64,000 nucleotides of DNA, from positions 1 to 64,000 of the forward strand of contig JADDOH010005100.1 in assembly GCA_016648135.1 (NCBI GenBank), written 5' to 3'. This document shows, one piece after another, positions 35,001 through 50,000 of this stretch. The notes under the pieces were generated by a model, which was given only the letters and a program-made list of their open reading frames with translations, had not been told where the DNA came from and searched no databases. The position numbers were made by a program, and so were the translations under genes. Every line of letters begins with the position of its first letter. Positions within the stretch are counted from its first letter, which is position 1. This DNA comes from Agrypnia vestita (Eukaryota; Arthropoda; Insecta; Trichoptera; Phryganeidae).

Positions 35001-38000
35001 AACCATTGTAGATGGATCACACTCGAGTTCACTTGTAGTAACACCTGTAGAGTGGCCCAGGATCTGGATATATGAGGATGTTGTTGCCCCTCGATGTGGA
35101 GGTGGCTCCATGACCTTTGAGCGCGAACAAGAGGGTGGACAGTGCAGCAGATACACCCGCATCCGATGTACGAGAAATAAATTTACCATGTTTCGGCTAT
35201 GCAATTGTGGACACGTACATAGTGTAATTTTATTTTTCATCCCTTCGTCCCACAATGAGAAGGTTTACATTCACTTTAATAGTTTGTTTCGATGTTTGTG
35301 CTAAGCTATCGTAGTCTGTGATCATATGTGTTAAGAAATCCTTTAGCGAGGTATACTATAAATCGTCCAAAATGGCGTTTATAACAAAATCTATCTAAAA
35401 CTTTTCAACCGATTCCTGCATAAATGTTTTTATCTAAAAAGGGGATCACATGCACTTTCACAGACAGCTTCAGGTGTTTATGTTGAAGTAGAGAGTAGAA
35501 AAGGTGTAATTTTAAATAAACACTAGCGTTTGTCGTATGTAGGTCTGTAGACGGTAGGGGCTTGCAGCTAACAGTGTAAACAGTAACTTTCATTTGATAG
35601 ACGAAGTTATCTGAACTTTTTTTAATTAGACCGGTAGATTTCAAGTTATATGGTTGAAATCTACCAGTCTCGACAAGATGGTGTGAGAAAACTTTACAGC
35701 CACCACAGTTGTAGTGTGGGCGCAACCTCGAGGAGAACGTAGAGAAAGGATTGCTTTCGGTAGTCGATGCTGACCGAGGCGGGGGTAATTTCGCGTAAGC
35801 ATACAAGATGATTTTAATAATGCAAGGTTATTGGTTGGTGGACACGACGGAATTCAAAAATGGTTATACAAAAAGTCGAAACGAGATATGGTATTAATTT
35901 CTGCCAACGGAGGATAACCAACCGACATGTATTTTATTGATAGGTAAGCACTAAATCTATAACGTGTTATTGAAAAATTACCACAACAGTGCCCAATTTT
36001 TCGTGTAGGATATTTTGTATGCGTTCAATTGAGATGTTCGCAGAGTCAGCAATTTCTCAGAACTTTAATTAGACGGCCTGGACACCCCTCAGATGGATAT
36101 TCGGCTACGCTTGAATTCATTATACCAATATCTATGGTAATTGTTAAAGTTGCAAGGCCCTTATTTTTATTTTTATTTTATTTTATTTTATTTTTTATTT
36201 TTTTTATTTTTGGGAATCTCAACAGTATACAATTTATTATAATAATACATAACGTATTGGGTAATTCGTAGACCAATTATAGAGATCCACGGCATAAAAT
36301 GTTAAATCAAGCAATAAAGAGAACATATATTAAATAGAGGGATAGGAGTGGGAGTTAGAGGGGGAAGTGGAGTGAGGTGTATGGGATTGTGGCTGAGTGG
36401 AGTGCGTATGTATTCTGTGCGTGACGTTGTATACAGATATGGGGGTATGTGTAAAGAGTGATGAGAGTTTGGCTGTGGTGTGTGTATGATGATGGTCGGT
36501 CTCAGTTAATCCGGTGAAGATATAGAAACAAGTAATATAAGCGGTTTAAATACGATTTTTAAGAGCTGAGATGTTGGTATTAAATATATCAATGTCATTG
36601 AAGTGGTCATTGTATGCTTTGCATGTTCGCTGGATGAATGAGTTCTGTGCATAAGAGGTTCTGCTTATGGGTACATGGAAGAGCACGGACTGTCGGGTTC
36701 GCCTTGATGGAGCGTGGAGAGAAACCAGCTCCAATTGGCTGGGACAGTCAATATGTCCCTGAAGTAACTTGAAAAGTAGTATTTGATCAGCTCGTGCTCT
36801 TCTATGTTCCAGGGTTCTCATGTTATAGAAATCCATTGCTTCCATATATGAGTCGAAATATATGCCGGATTAAACATTGAGGCAACGCAAAAACCTGTTC
36901 TGAATTTGTTCTATTCTCGCAATGTATGTTGTCTGTTGTGGATTCCAGACCTGAGATGCATACTCCAAGTGACTGCGAACGTAGGAATAATATAAAATTT
37001 TGAATGAGTGAGGATTTTTGAATTGTTTACAGGTTCGAAGTATGAATCCCAGCATACTGTAGGCTTTGGAGATAATATGGTCAAAGTGCGCTTTAAAAAT
37101 AAGTTTACTGTCGAGAATTATTTCGAGGTCTTTTAATTCGCATTTGTTTTCTAGTTGAGCGTTGTTTATTGAGTAGGCAAACTGAATGTTATTGGTTTTC
37201 CTGGAAAATGTCATTTGAAAGCATTTTTTTGCATTAAGAAGAAGTTTGTTTATATGACAGTAGGCAGAAACGCGGTTAAGATCTTCTTGAATTTTTCGGC
37301 AATCGTCTAGGGAGTTCACTTTTGCGAAAATCTTCATATCATCCGCATAAAGTAGGAAATTAGCGAAATGAAAGCAGTTTTGTATGTCATTTATATAGAT
37401 TATGACCAGTAATGGACCCAGTAAACTCCCTTGAGGGACTCCAGAGGAGATGCGAGCCCAGTCACATTTAAGACCGCCGATGACAACTGCTTGGTTTCTG
37501 TTGGTAATGTAGGAAATAAGCCACCTTAGTAGGTCACCGTGGATTCCTATTTTTATCAGTTTATCAGCTAAAATGTCATGATCGACTTTGTCAAATGCTT
37601 TACTGTAGTCTGTGTATATGGCATCGGTTTGCGCTCGTTGATCCATTGAGGATAGCGCGCACTGCGTGAAGGTTAGTAGATTGGTGACAGTGGATCTTAC
37701 CGTGAAGAATCCGTGTTGTTGGGGATTAATGTATGGAGCAAACAGCATTCATGTTTTTTTTTTTCCACATTGCAAAATAAACTTTACTTTCCACACATTT
37801 TGTCCATCCTTTGTCGCAAAGTTGACATTAAACAATGGAATGAAGATTTTGTGCCACTGGCACAATCAGTCGTTAAACACAGGTACTTATCATACAGCCC
37901 TCGTAATGTAAGTGGTAGTTTTTCAGTTGATTTCTTAATAATAAATTTTAACTAATTTTAGGCCAGGAAGGTATTGGAGATGGAGCAGGTTTAAGGGTAC

Positions 38001-41000
38001 CTGAAACAATTCATTTCTTGCCAAACAATTGTGGTCACTTTTATACACGTATAATTCCAAAGGGTATTTCAGAAGAATCTACAGGTATGTTCTGTATTTT
38101 ATTTATTTTTATACATAGTTTTTAATTGCTTACTGCATATATTCTTTTCTATTCTCTCTTTTATCAAATTCTATATCGATAAATATTTTGAATTCCTTTT
38201 ACGGATCTCCATAGTAATCTTTCTGCATTTTTTTTACCTATATGAAACATTTATTTATCTTGAACATAATACATATTTACATGTTGGTTAGAAAAGGATC
38301 CACTCATCTCACTAGGATGAATGTGTGCCGAGATGAGCAGCTTACAATATAGTGAGAACAAAATACTATGATATAAAAAATATAAAACGAAATACTATAT
38401 TACTAAAATTAATCAAGTAATTGTAGATGGAGTAAAACCTCAGTTTTACACTTCTCCAGGGAACAGAAAAAAATTGTGTAGAACTAAGGAAAATGTAAAA
38501 GTGAGAAAATGAAAGTTGTATACAAGAATGAGCTTTTGATGAAAGTAAAACAATTAATGTTTAAAATAATTTGATATTAAAAATGTTATTTTCAAAAATG
38601 TACATTATGTTTTAGATTACTTTTTATCTACGTATTTACTATTTTCTTCTGTTGCTATTGTTAAATAAATAAATATGTAAACCTATTTTATCGGAGTTGT
38701 AAATATTGTTTGGATTGTATCAGTTCATGTATATCAGTTTGCCTCCAATCCTCTACTTGGTTCATGTCAACATTTAGGCTCAGTCGAGTTACACATGTCC
38801 CCCAAATTACGCAGCCATGAGATACAGCGTCTTCCTACGCTTTTTTACTACTTATTTTCCCCTGGATGATGAGTTGGTTTAGACTATATTTTGGTCCTCT
38901 CATAATATGTTCGAAATACTCAAGCTTTCTTATCTTGAAAGTCCGCAGCACTTCTCAATCTTTTTTCATACGCCGGAGGACTTCAATATTCATATTTACA
39001 CTCCAATTCACTCAGGAAACGGCCGCCGACTAAAAGTCGGGGTCGATATCTTTTAACTCAGTTTACGACGTTACAGATGTCGTATCAATCTGAAACCTTT
39101 TTTTATCGTATTTCTTGTGCGAATACCTACCAGATTAACATGTTTTTACATATGTAAAATTACTTGGGCGCGCTTGAGAGAATAAATAACGAAATATTTT
39201 TCCGCGGCTCACTTTGAATGCTTGTTACGCAATTAATATTTATCCGACATACTTGAAAATATCACTGAAGGATGCGCTTGGTTTAGATCTATCTAATGGT
39301 AATAATTAGAATGTGATAAACACTTGTTTACTATTTTTTATTGATTTAAATGTAGAATTAATTTTCAAAAATGCCGCGGGAATCGGCATATATCTTTTAA
39401 TATCTCAGTAAATTCTGTCCTGCGGTTCCAGTAAACTATGTCATTCTATTGGCAGGACATAGATTGTATAAATGACATAGTTAAATCCCTGGGGGGTGGC
39501 ATATTACTTTTTAATTAATAAAATTGTAGATTCTATAAAACGCGGCTCCCGGTTTTCGAGGCAAACACGAAGCGATGTTGGCCGGGAAGCCGAGCGCTCC
39601 TATTGGTCCGCGCGTCTATCGGGGGGCCTGCTTTCCGAGCTGTATAAAAGGACACACCTGGCGGGCCAGCGCTCACTTTGTGAACCTGTGCCGAGGACAC
39701 CTACTGGAACATTTACCGTGTGTTTTTATTCTTTCCTGCTTCGACCCCTGCTGTACTTTGGACTTGGATTCTGGATTTTCCTGACTTCTGCTTTGGACTG
39801 CTTTGGACACGATTTTGGAACCTACTGGCTTTCTTTAACACCTGAGGCGACGGCTTTGGCACGATCTGGAGTATGAATAATTTCGCTGTTACGGCGGATT
39901 TTCTGCTGCTCTCTGTGCAGTGCGCCCGCACTGTATTCCCCGGCCCGGCTACTACATTTTCGACTTCGGAAGCGAGCTTGGCGGACCACACCTACATTTG
40001 CTTGTTTCCGTGCAGAACAGCAGCTTTAAAACAACGCTCCTTTACTTATGTGTTTTTATTCATTCAAAGCACAGATAAATCTGATTTTTGGGAATAATTG
40101 AATGGTTGCCCAGCAATGAATCTTAAGGCTGTTTATGGAAATTATATAATGGAAATTGAAATCCTATTATCGCTGCTGACACTGTCGTCATGAAGGAGTC
40201 TTATGAAAGCACGAACCTACTACTGGATAAAACAGAGTACCAGAAATTTCAATGGCAAATTTTTGGGAATTTATATAATAACCATTTCTTTGAACCCTCT
40301 CCTGACGGCTGGCATGTATCCATGACACTTGCCTATTTGAAGAGCGACATGCATACATAATACCAACTTTGACGGGGCATTGTGGATAATACAGTTCACC
40401 ACTTTGCTGCTTTATGATAAATATGTACATGTTAAATAGACATCTTAATATCTCTAAATATCATCTCTTAATAAATCTTAATATTATCTATTAAAAAATA
40501 ACATCTCTTAATAAATCTACAAACTATTTCTTATCCAATGTCATAATATATCTATTCCCATTTTTTCCTCCGTGTCGAGTGTTTTACTCTCAGTTTGAAT
40601 TTGGTGTCAAAACCATTCATACCACTCGCCCTGTGCGTATGGTTTGCGTATATCACCATTATGTTATAAATTATAAATTAAAATTATTTTAAACATTAAA
40701 GCTAGTCATACATGTCGAAAGTGGCGATATGCATCGATAGATCATACTACTTCAATACGAGATCGAGACATGAACAAACGTCATATCAGATAAATCTTGC
40801 ACGAGCGTATTATTTACCTATCCTTGCAAGACAGAAAGGTTGCAAGGAAACGAGACATCCGTACGGAGTACTGACGTTTAAAATATATGGGAACGCAAGT
40901 CATGCTCGCGTACTATTATTAGATTTTTAAAGTCTAGAATTTAAAAAAGCGTATTTATATTTCTCCAATAATTTATGTGTTGTAAAAAAATAGTAAACGA

Positions 41001-44000
41001 TTTTTCTTACATCAATGTTTTTTAATTTAAAACTTAGATATTATTTTGACTTCCGACTGAAATGTCAAAACACCTATGACATCTTCGCGAATATACCGCC
41101 GCCTGTAAGGTCACCAAAACACGCATAAGACAGACAATCTGACGTACGTTAAATGTGAGATGATCGGTAGAAAAGCAAAATAATATTAAACTAGTTAAAA
41201 AAAAAACTTATTATCTCCGACAAATAGATAGCTTTCCAATATATAATATGGTATTATTTTGAACTAATGTTAACTAAATTTGGCATAAAAATATGTTTTA
41301 AAGTGATTTTTTTTTATGAAAAAGTGAAGGGCCACAGAAGAGCGTCCGCCTCTTCCTCACAGCACGCGGCATCTGATTCAAAACTGCGCCATTTCTTGAT
41401 ATATTTCACACTTTAGAATTTTTATTTTAAAATAATAATAAACGCATTTTTAATAAAAAATGTAGCTTTTTAATAGTGAATGAAGACTCAAAGTGCGAAT
41501 ATAGATACAATATATCGTTAAAAATCATATTTTTATATGAATAAACAATATTTGAAAATCATCAAAATACGTAAAAATTTCTTGCAAGATTGAACCATTA
41601 TAACTTTATTAATATTGAATATTTCTACTTATGGATTCTAGATAATTGAGTAATCTTTATACATATAAAAAAACATATTGTGCCCACATATATATTTTAA
41701 GAAAACCTCTCATCGCCCTCCAACAATAGAAACGAGTTCTTGGCCGCGGCCTCTTGATTAATTAATTAGTAATTAACTTGTTTCTAATAAAAAAAAAACT
41801 AACTTTTAAATAGTGGGTGAGGATTCAGAGTGCGGGATTAAGTAGAATATATCGCTTCAAATCATCTTTTTATATGAATAAACAACATGTGAAAATCATC
41901 AAAAATCGTAATAATTTCTTGCATGTTTGAAACATTATAACTATAAATATTGAATATTCCTTAATTTCCTACGTACGGATTCTAGATAATTAAGTAAAAT
42001 TTATACATATAAAAAAAACATATTACGCTTACATACAAAATTTAAACACCCATTCTTCACCCGGGAACATTAAAAACATTTTTTTTGCCGCTGCCTGTGG
42101 ATTACTTACTGCCTATATTTTTCTTAATTATTGTAAATAATGTTCAGTTTATTACTTTTATATAAGAACAAAGGTTCTGTCTAAGTTATCGCCCTAAAAA
42201 ATTGCAATCTACCATATACATTCCAATATAAATGAATAATAAAAACCCACATTTTCGTAAAAAATGCCGAAATATGCATTTGCAGTGAATGTTCCGCCTT
42301 AATTGTTTTACTTTCATCAAAAGATCATTCTTGTATACAACTTTCATTTCCTCACTTTTACATTTTCCTCAGTTCTATACAATTTTTTTCTGTTCCCTGG
42401 AGAAGTGTAAAACTGAAACTAAATTTTTTACTTGATTAATTTCAGTAATATAGTATTTCGTTATTTATTTTTTTATTATCATAGTATTTTGTTCTTACTA
42501 TATTGTAAGCTGCTCATCTCGGCACACATTCATCCTAGTGAGATGAGTGGCTCCTTTTCTAACCAACATGTAAATATTGAGTTCAAGATAAATAAATATT
42601 TCTAATAGGTAATAAAAATGCATGGACTTGGACTTGGTACATCCAGCGCCAGTTGTTTGTGTGCTTTGAAAATATCTCATACAGGGTGTGACATGGTAAT
42701 TTACAGCACCCCTTATGTGTTTATTAAATTGCTCTCAGTATACACTGAATATACGCCCTTCTATCCTTGAAATTTATTTTTGATCATTTGAATATTGTAT
42801 GTGTTCATCCTTGGAATTTCGTTTTTGTCATGTGGATTTTGTATGTCTACTTTCTAGAAATGCCATTTTTGTCATTGGAATATTTTGTGTGCATTTCTAA
42901 CTATTCCTGTCTATTTTGAATATATAATTGGTATTCTTCAAAGGTCTCTTTTATTTATGAGCCCCTAAGTTGTCAACCACGTCTGTGAATCTATTAAAAC
43001 CCTGAGGAAAGACCATTGTTGCTCGCTGAGCTGACCAATCATAAAGGTAAATGTTGTCAGAGCTGATGGCATAAAGGATGCCACCATCACCACGCTCCTC
43101 ACAAAGGTCTACATCAAAAATAAGACACATTAAGAAATTTGAGATTTTTTTATCTTTATTATTATTATTATTTTTATCTCAAATTATCTTTCACAACCAT
43201 AAAGTCGCCCGTGGGAACAGACTTATATCATATCAGCTTAGCTATTACTGGATTTGCTGTTAGAGAACACAAAGTTTTGCTGTTTTCTGTGTGCATGTGT
43301 GTATTACACTAAAAAACCCTGTATGCCGGGAAAATTTAGAATGCAGATTCGGAATTACCAGGAAAAATTCTATAAGTTCTCCTTTACTCCATGTAAATTT
43401 AAAAAATTCAATTTTTTATATCAATGTTATGTATTTCCTCAGATTTTAAAAATCTCGTGACAATACACATTTTTATTACATTTGTCTGATTACATTAATT
43501 TTATGCATCTATTTCAGAATCGGATCGCCAACTCTTGCACCAACAACTCGGTATTCCAATCCTTTGGCCCTGTTTCAGACGTGGTAATGCTTATCCATTC
43601 GAAAAGCAGCCTGTGGATGGACTATTGATAAATCCACATGAATATGTCACCACCCGGGTCGGTACCAAGCCCGATACCACGGTCGCCCTTGTCAGAGGAA
43701 ACTATACTTACCACCATTATATGCAGGATGGATATGATGACAGCGGTTGGGGCTGTGCATACAGATCTCTTCAGACACTATTTTCTTGGATGAGGTACGC
43801 ACAGTATTCTTTCACCAAATCAATTTTAATATTTATTTATATTTAGGATGACAATTCTAACATATAAATAAGTATTTATTCTATCTTTATGTTATCTATT
43901 ATTTCAATAATAAATTTATTTGCCTTGTTGGTTTACTTTATCCATTTTAAAACGATTCTTTAAGAAAAGGTACAGAATTGAATGGATGACTTTATATGTG

Positions 44001-47000
44001 ATTATGTTTTATTTTTACGAAAAAATCTTCCATAATAATTAAAACTATGTATATGCGGAGTTCATCAGTTAGGTTTATTGTTATTTTGGTCTCTACAAAT
44101 CAAGTACATATATGCAAAACCTTGTTAATTTTAAATTCTAGATACCGAAAAAAAATAATTTTGTGAAAAACATGAAAAATCATTTTGAACATATAATATT
44201 CATTAAAGTATTTCAAATATTGCGATATTACTATTACTAAAGTATCTAATATGTATTGACCAGTGGCTTGCAGCGCATGCAAGCAAAAAAGCTGTGCATT
44301 ACTAAAGATTCTGGGAAACAAATATTAATTAAATAATCCTTATCTTTAGAAAAAGTTGATTTAAAATTCTAGCTGTAATTCGTCCTATGGCTAGAAGTTT
44401 TATTTTTGACATTTTTGTTTAACATGTGTATCTGTTTTTTTCCGATTAAAAATTCTAGCCGTAGTTCGTCCTATGGCTAAAAGTTTTATTTCCGACTTTT
44501 CTGTGCCTAACTTCATGTCAATTCTTCATTTATCTCGCCCAACAAATTTGTTCCATAGATATAGTCAAGTCGAGAAAAAAACTGTGTATTTTTAATGCTG
44601 CGAGTTTTGTGTAATAGACAACTAAATTTAATGTGCTTCTTCGAAAGGTCCTCTGCCAGGCGAGAACTACGTGCATGTCATAGCAGAAATGTTATTTTTT
44701 ACAAATTCCACCCAAAACTTTCGGTGTAAATTCTATTTGTCTTTTTTATGGTGAATGTAAATACTTTATGGTCTATATTCTGTGGTAAATACCATTTGTC
44801 ATATCTTAACATATCATAATGATATCATAAAATGTTTGATTTATTTTTGTGAAAAGAAAAATACATTTGAAATTAGTATTGTTCCCGATTTAATTATATA
44901 TAAATCGTCTCCGAAACTATAAAACTCAATCTGTCTGTCTGTTCTCTGTACAAATCCACACCGTTTGTCTGATTCGATTCAAATTTTGCATACTTATGCT
45001 TTAGGACCCGACGGGTAACATAGGCAATATTTCCCCCCTATTCTCGTACCCCTTCTCCTCCCCCTGACATATTTTCGATGCAAATCTGTACTGTTTGGCC
45101 GATCAGACTCAAAATTTGGAAATTTATTCTTTAGGACTCGGCGGCTAACACAGGCAACATTTACCCCCTATTCTCATACACCTTCTCCTCTCCCTGATAT
45201 ATTTTCGATGCAAATCTGTACCGTTTGACCGATCGGACTCAAAATTTGGAAACTTATTCTTTAGAACTCGGCGGGTTACATAGGCAACATTTCCCCCCTA
45301 TTCTCTTACCACTTCCTCTCCCCCTAACATTTTTTCGATGAAAATCTTTACCGTTTGAGCGATCGGACTCAAAATTTGGAAACTTATTCTTTAGGACTCG
45401 GCAGGTAACACAGACAACATTTCCCCCCTATTTTCCTACACCTTCCCCTCCCTGAAATATTTTCGATGCCATATTACCTATGTATAAAATATTTATTTAT
45501 TTAAGAAATCTTGTTTACAGTACTTCTTTTATAGTGCAGTTATTTTTGTGGATTGAAGCTACTCAAAACAATTCATTAACTACAGTTAAAAAAAAATTTA
45601 AAATGTACCCTAAGTTCTTGTATATAAACTGCGGCTTATCTAAGAAAAAAAGTTGTGGAAATGCAAAAATAGAATATCGAATTATACATAAGTCCGGCTT
45701 ATACATAAAATCAATTTTATTAAAAAAAGTTGTACATTTTTAAAAATTAATTATTGTTAAAAAAAAGTTATACATTTAAAAAAAATATTTTTTATTTATT
45801 AAAACCATCATTATTTATAGCCATCATATTTTTTATTAATTAAAGCAGCATTCCGGTGCATTGCTTTAATAACAGGCTTTTGTTTTTTCCATCGCCGGAT
45901 GTTTGACTCATCTGTTTCGAACTCTTTAGCCGCCGCTGCATTGCCATACTCTTCGGCATAGCTCACCGCTTCAAGTTTTCGATGATTAGGATAAGATTTT
46001 CGAGTATTCTTTACATCATCACAATTAAAATCCATTTTAACAAGGTATCACAATTTAAATGACTTTTTATTTAAAGAGGTTATGTATTCAATCGCTACGC
46101 GCATGTGTTAACTCGGCAATGCCTAAAGTAGAAACAATGCACTCTGACCGTTCCAATCGTTCCATGCAGGGGAGTGAGGGAGACGCCAATATCTCTTAAA
46201 CTGACCTTCCTCCTTATTAGCCCCGTCGCATATTGAACTCAGTCTGTGACCAGGAACGGGTCGCGTGCATGCGTAGATGACATTTTGTGGACATCTTGTT
46301 CGTAAAAAGCGTGCGAGCGCATCGTGTGTGGCGGCAAGCTGGATTCAATGTGCGACGGGGCTTAGTTATAGTAAGTTCGGCTTGTCCATGAGTCCGGCTT
46401 ATCTATGATAAGATATTTATTTTAAAATTCTTATGGTTTTTGGTCTACGGCTCGTATACGACTTTGGCTTATAGACAAGAATTAAGGGTATATACCCTTA
46501 TAGATATATGCGTATATATATTTTTTAAATATAGGTGTATAGTCAGTCGCAGCATAACCTAAGTTTATACCCACTGCACGCCATTGCCGTCCACAAATAT
46601 GTGAAATAATAAATTAGTAATAACTTCTAAAGAAAATAAACAATTTTAACAACACATACACAGTTATTGGAATAAAGAATCGATTTAAAAGGAAATTTAA
46701 GAAAGTTAAAAACTGTTTTAAACACGGCTAAGTACCAGTAGTTAATGCAAACTAAAACTATTCACTCATATCAAGGCAGCCACTTAATTTTTAGGGATTG
46801 CGACATAATACGTATAGATAAAGGGGATTCCACAAGCTTCCGCGAAATACATAAAGGACTCCCCGGGTGCACATGACCAAAAAGGGGCGCATTGTTAGTT
46901 TTTATAACTCACTAAAAAAATCTAATCATTTGTTTTAAAACATATTGATCTAAAATGATCTAAAAATTATTTCAAATTACGAATTATTGGGGTATTCGAA

Positions 47001-50000
47001 TTATCGGGATTAATCTTCTATGAAATTAACATTTTAAGTCTTGCGTGTTATAAAAATTTAGAATTAACGGGTTTTACTCCATACGCAGTCTGACATGCAT
47101 TGATCAGCTTGTCAGGACGGTGTTTGTTGTCGATGTTATGTCCTATTTAACAGGAAAGTAATAAATTAATAATTACATATATGGAACAGTCTGTTTTGTT
47201 AAGAAAAAACACAAAGGAATTGATTGAAATGAATGGATTCATATGTGTACCAACATTTAGCCAAGATACAAACCTTTTGGTTCTTTTATTGGAGTTTTAA
47301 ATGTAGATTAGTAATAATAATCGACAATAAAACCTGGAGTGTCACAAAAATCGTAAATTATGTTATTATTTAATTTATTTTAAGAATACGTCTGATACAT
47401 ATTTGTTTTACAGAAATTGGTTAAATTAAGTTGTACTGTAAAAAAACTACATCTCTTTTTTTGATAACGTATTATATATGTATTTTCAACATTGAAATAT
47501 ACATATGTATTTACTATACTAATTTAAGTGATTTTAAAGATTTATAAGTGAGAGTATGAAGAAAGGAAGTGGAGAGATGGAACACAATGGTCTGCTCGTA
47601 CTGTGGTCGGGAGTCCCAGAGGCAGACCGAGCATGCCAGGGTGTTGCAACGCTGCTTTCTGAGCGAATGGTCGAATGTATGAAAGAATATGGGTTCATTA
47701 GTGCCAGGCTCATGTGGATCCGTTTCAAAATTGGGATCACTGGGGTATTTCTTATTGTAGGTTATGCCCCTGTAAACTCAGATAAAGACGAAGTGAAAGA
47801 TGAGTTTTGGACGAGTGTAAGAGATGTCATAGACATGAAAAGCGACAGCGAAAGATTGATTTTGGCTGGAGATTTGAATGGGTGGGTTGGAACTCGAAGA
47901 GATGGCTTCGAGTCTGCGCTTGGTATATTTGGGGATGGAAGGACGAATGGAAATGGCGATAGTTTGCTTGAAGTATGTTTGGAGTGGAACCTTTTTGTAT
48001 CCAATACTTTTTTTGAACACAAAGGAATCCACCAATATACGTGGGAAAGAGGAAATGAAAGGTCAATGATTGATTTCGTTGTAATTGACTCTAGATTGAG
48101 GTCCGCCACTGTTGACACCAGAGTATTTCGAGGCGCTGAAATTGAAACGGATCACTTTCTTGTAGTATCAAGAGTGAATCTGTTTCATGGGTGGCGATCT
48201 AAGAAGAAAACAGTGGTAGCCCCGACTAGGGTCAAAATCGAAAGATTGCAAGAGAAGGATACCAGGGAAAAGTTTGAAAGGAAAACCGCTGAAAGGTTAA
48301 ATGAGAAATGTATGGAAGAGCTCAATATTGATAGTGCATGGGAACACATCAAAAAGAGCCTGTATGAGTCAGCCAAGGAAGTGTGCGGTGTGACCGTCCA
48401 AGGAAGGAAGAAAGGAGATGCATGGTGGGATGACGAGATTAGAGATCTTATAAATGAGAAGAAAAAAGCGTGGTGTAACCTCTTGGCATCAAAGAATGGA
48501 GATGTGAATGGATATACGCTAGCAAAGGATGTATATATTGTATGTAAGAAAAAGGTAAAGCACGGAGTGAAAGAAAGAAAGGAGCGTTTGAGGAAGGACG
48601 AGGGTCTTAAATTGACTCAGAACTTCCAAGAGAATATCAAGATCTTTTGGAAGGAAGTTAAAAAGTCTCGAAGTGGTACGAAAAGAGGTTGTGTGAATGC
48701 TATTATGTCAAAGAATGGAAAGATGCTTAGAAACGAGAATGAAATAAAAGATAGATGGAAGGAATTTTTTGAAGAAATGTATGAGAGTAATGGGAATGTG
48801 AGTGAGGACTCCTTTGAGGCGTCCAACGGATTTATGAATAGTGACGACAGTGTGAATGAAATAACTGTGGAAGAAATTAAAAGAGCATTGAAGCACATGA
48901 AGAATGGCAAGGCTGTGGGTTATGACAATGTTGCTGCCGAGTACATTAAGGGTGGTGGTCCAGTAATACTCACGTGGCTTCATAGACTCTTCAACCAATG
49001 TTTAGAGGGCAGCTACACTCCTAAGGATTGGAGAAGAGCTGTTATCATGCCTCTATACAAAGGAAAAGGGTCGCGAATGGACTGCGCGAATTATCGGGCC
49101 ATTAGCCTATTGAGCTCTGTTGGCAAACTGTATGCGAGAATTTTGATAGAAAGAGTGAGGTTGACAACGAAAGAAAAAGTGTGGGATGTACAAGGAGCCT
49201 TCATGAGTGGAAGAGGATGCATGGACCAGATTTTCTCACTGCGCCAGATGACCGAAAAGTTTTTGGCAAAGAACCAAAAACTTTTTTGTGCCTTTGTGGA
49301 TCTCCAAAAAGCGTATGACAGAGTGATAAGACGAAAGTTATGGAAGGTTTTGTCTGAATATGGGGTGAAGAGTAAACTCATACAGGCAATTGCATCCCTG
49401 TACGAAGAAAGTAGTGCTTGCGTGAGAATTAATGGGACATTCACATCATGGTTTGATATTACAAAAGGTGTCAAACAGGGATGCGTAATGTCACCATGGC
49501 TTTTCAACCTGTATATGGATAATTGTATGAAAGAACTGAAGGATCTAGAAGTTGGAGCGAAATGGACGGACTCACCATATCCTGTCTGCTATACGCAGAC
49601 GATGCAGTATTAGTGGCTAACAGTGAAGCTGATCTGCAGTGCTTGGTATCCAGGATGTCCGATGTATGCATGCAGAGTGAACTTCTGATGAATGTCAGCA
49701 AATCGAAAGTGATAGTATTCGAGAGAGACGAAAGAGTGACTAAGTGTGATGTAATTATAAACAACGAATGCTTAGAACAAGTGAACGAGTTTGTGTATTT
49801 GGGAAGTATGTTTAGTAGAGACGGCAAGGCTGAGAATGATACCGAAAGGAGAGTAACTGCGGGAAACAAAGTTAATGGTGCACTAAATGCAATTATGGCC
49901 AATAAGAATCTGTCAAAAGAAGCAAGACTAGCGGTACATAATCGCGTTCTAGTGCCAACCCTTATGTATGGAAGTGAAGCCTGGAATTGGCAAAAGAGGA

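Noticed and set aside
35405..35806. 133-codon minus strand frame
   Set aside because: No domain, no splice context, no similarity recognised; probably chance in a quiet stretch.
36029..36271. 80-codon + frame with a hydrophobic end
   Set aside because: The hydrophobic end is the translation of the (TTTTA)n tail of the minus-strand LINE.
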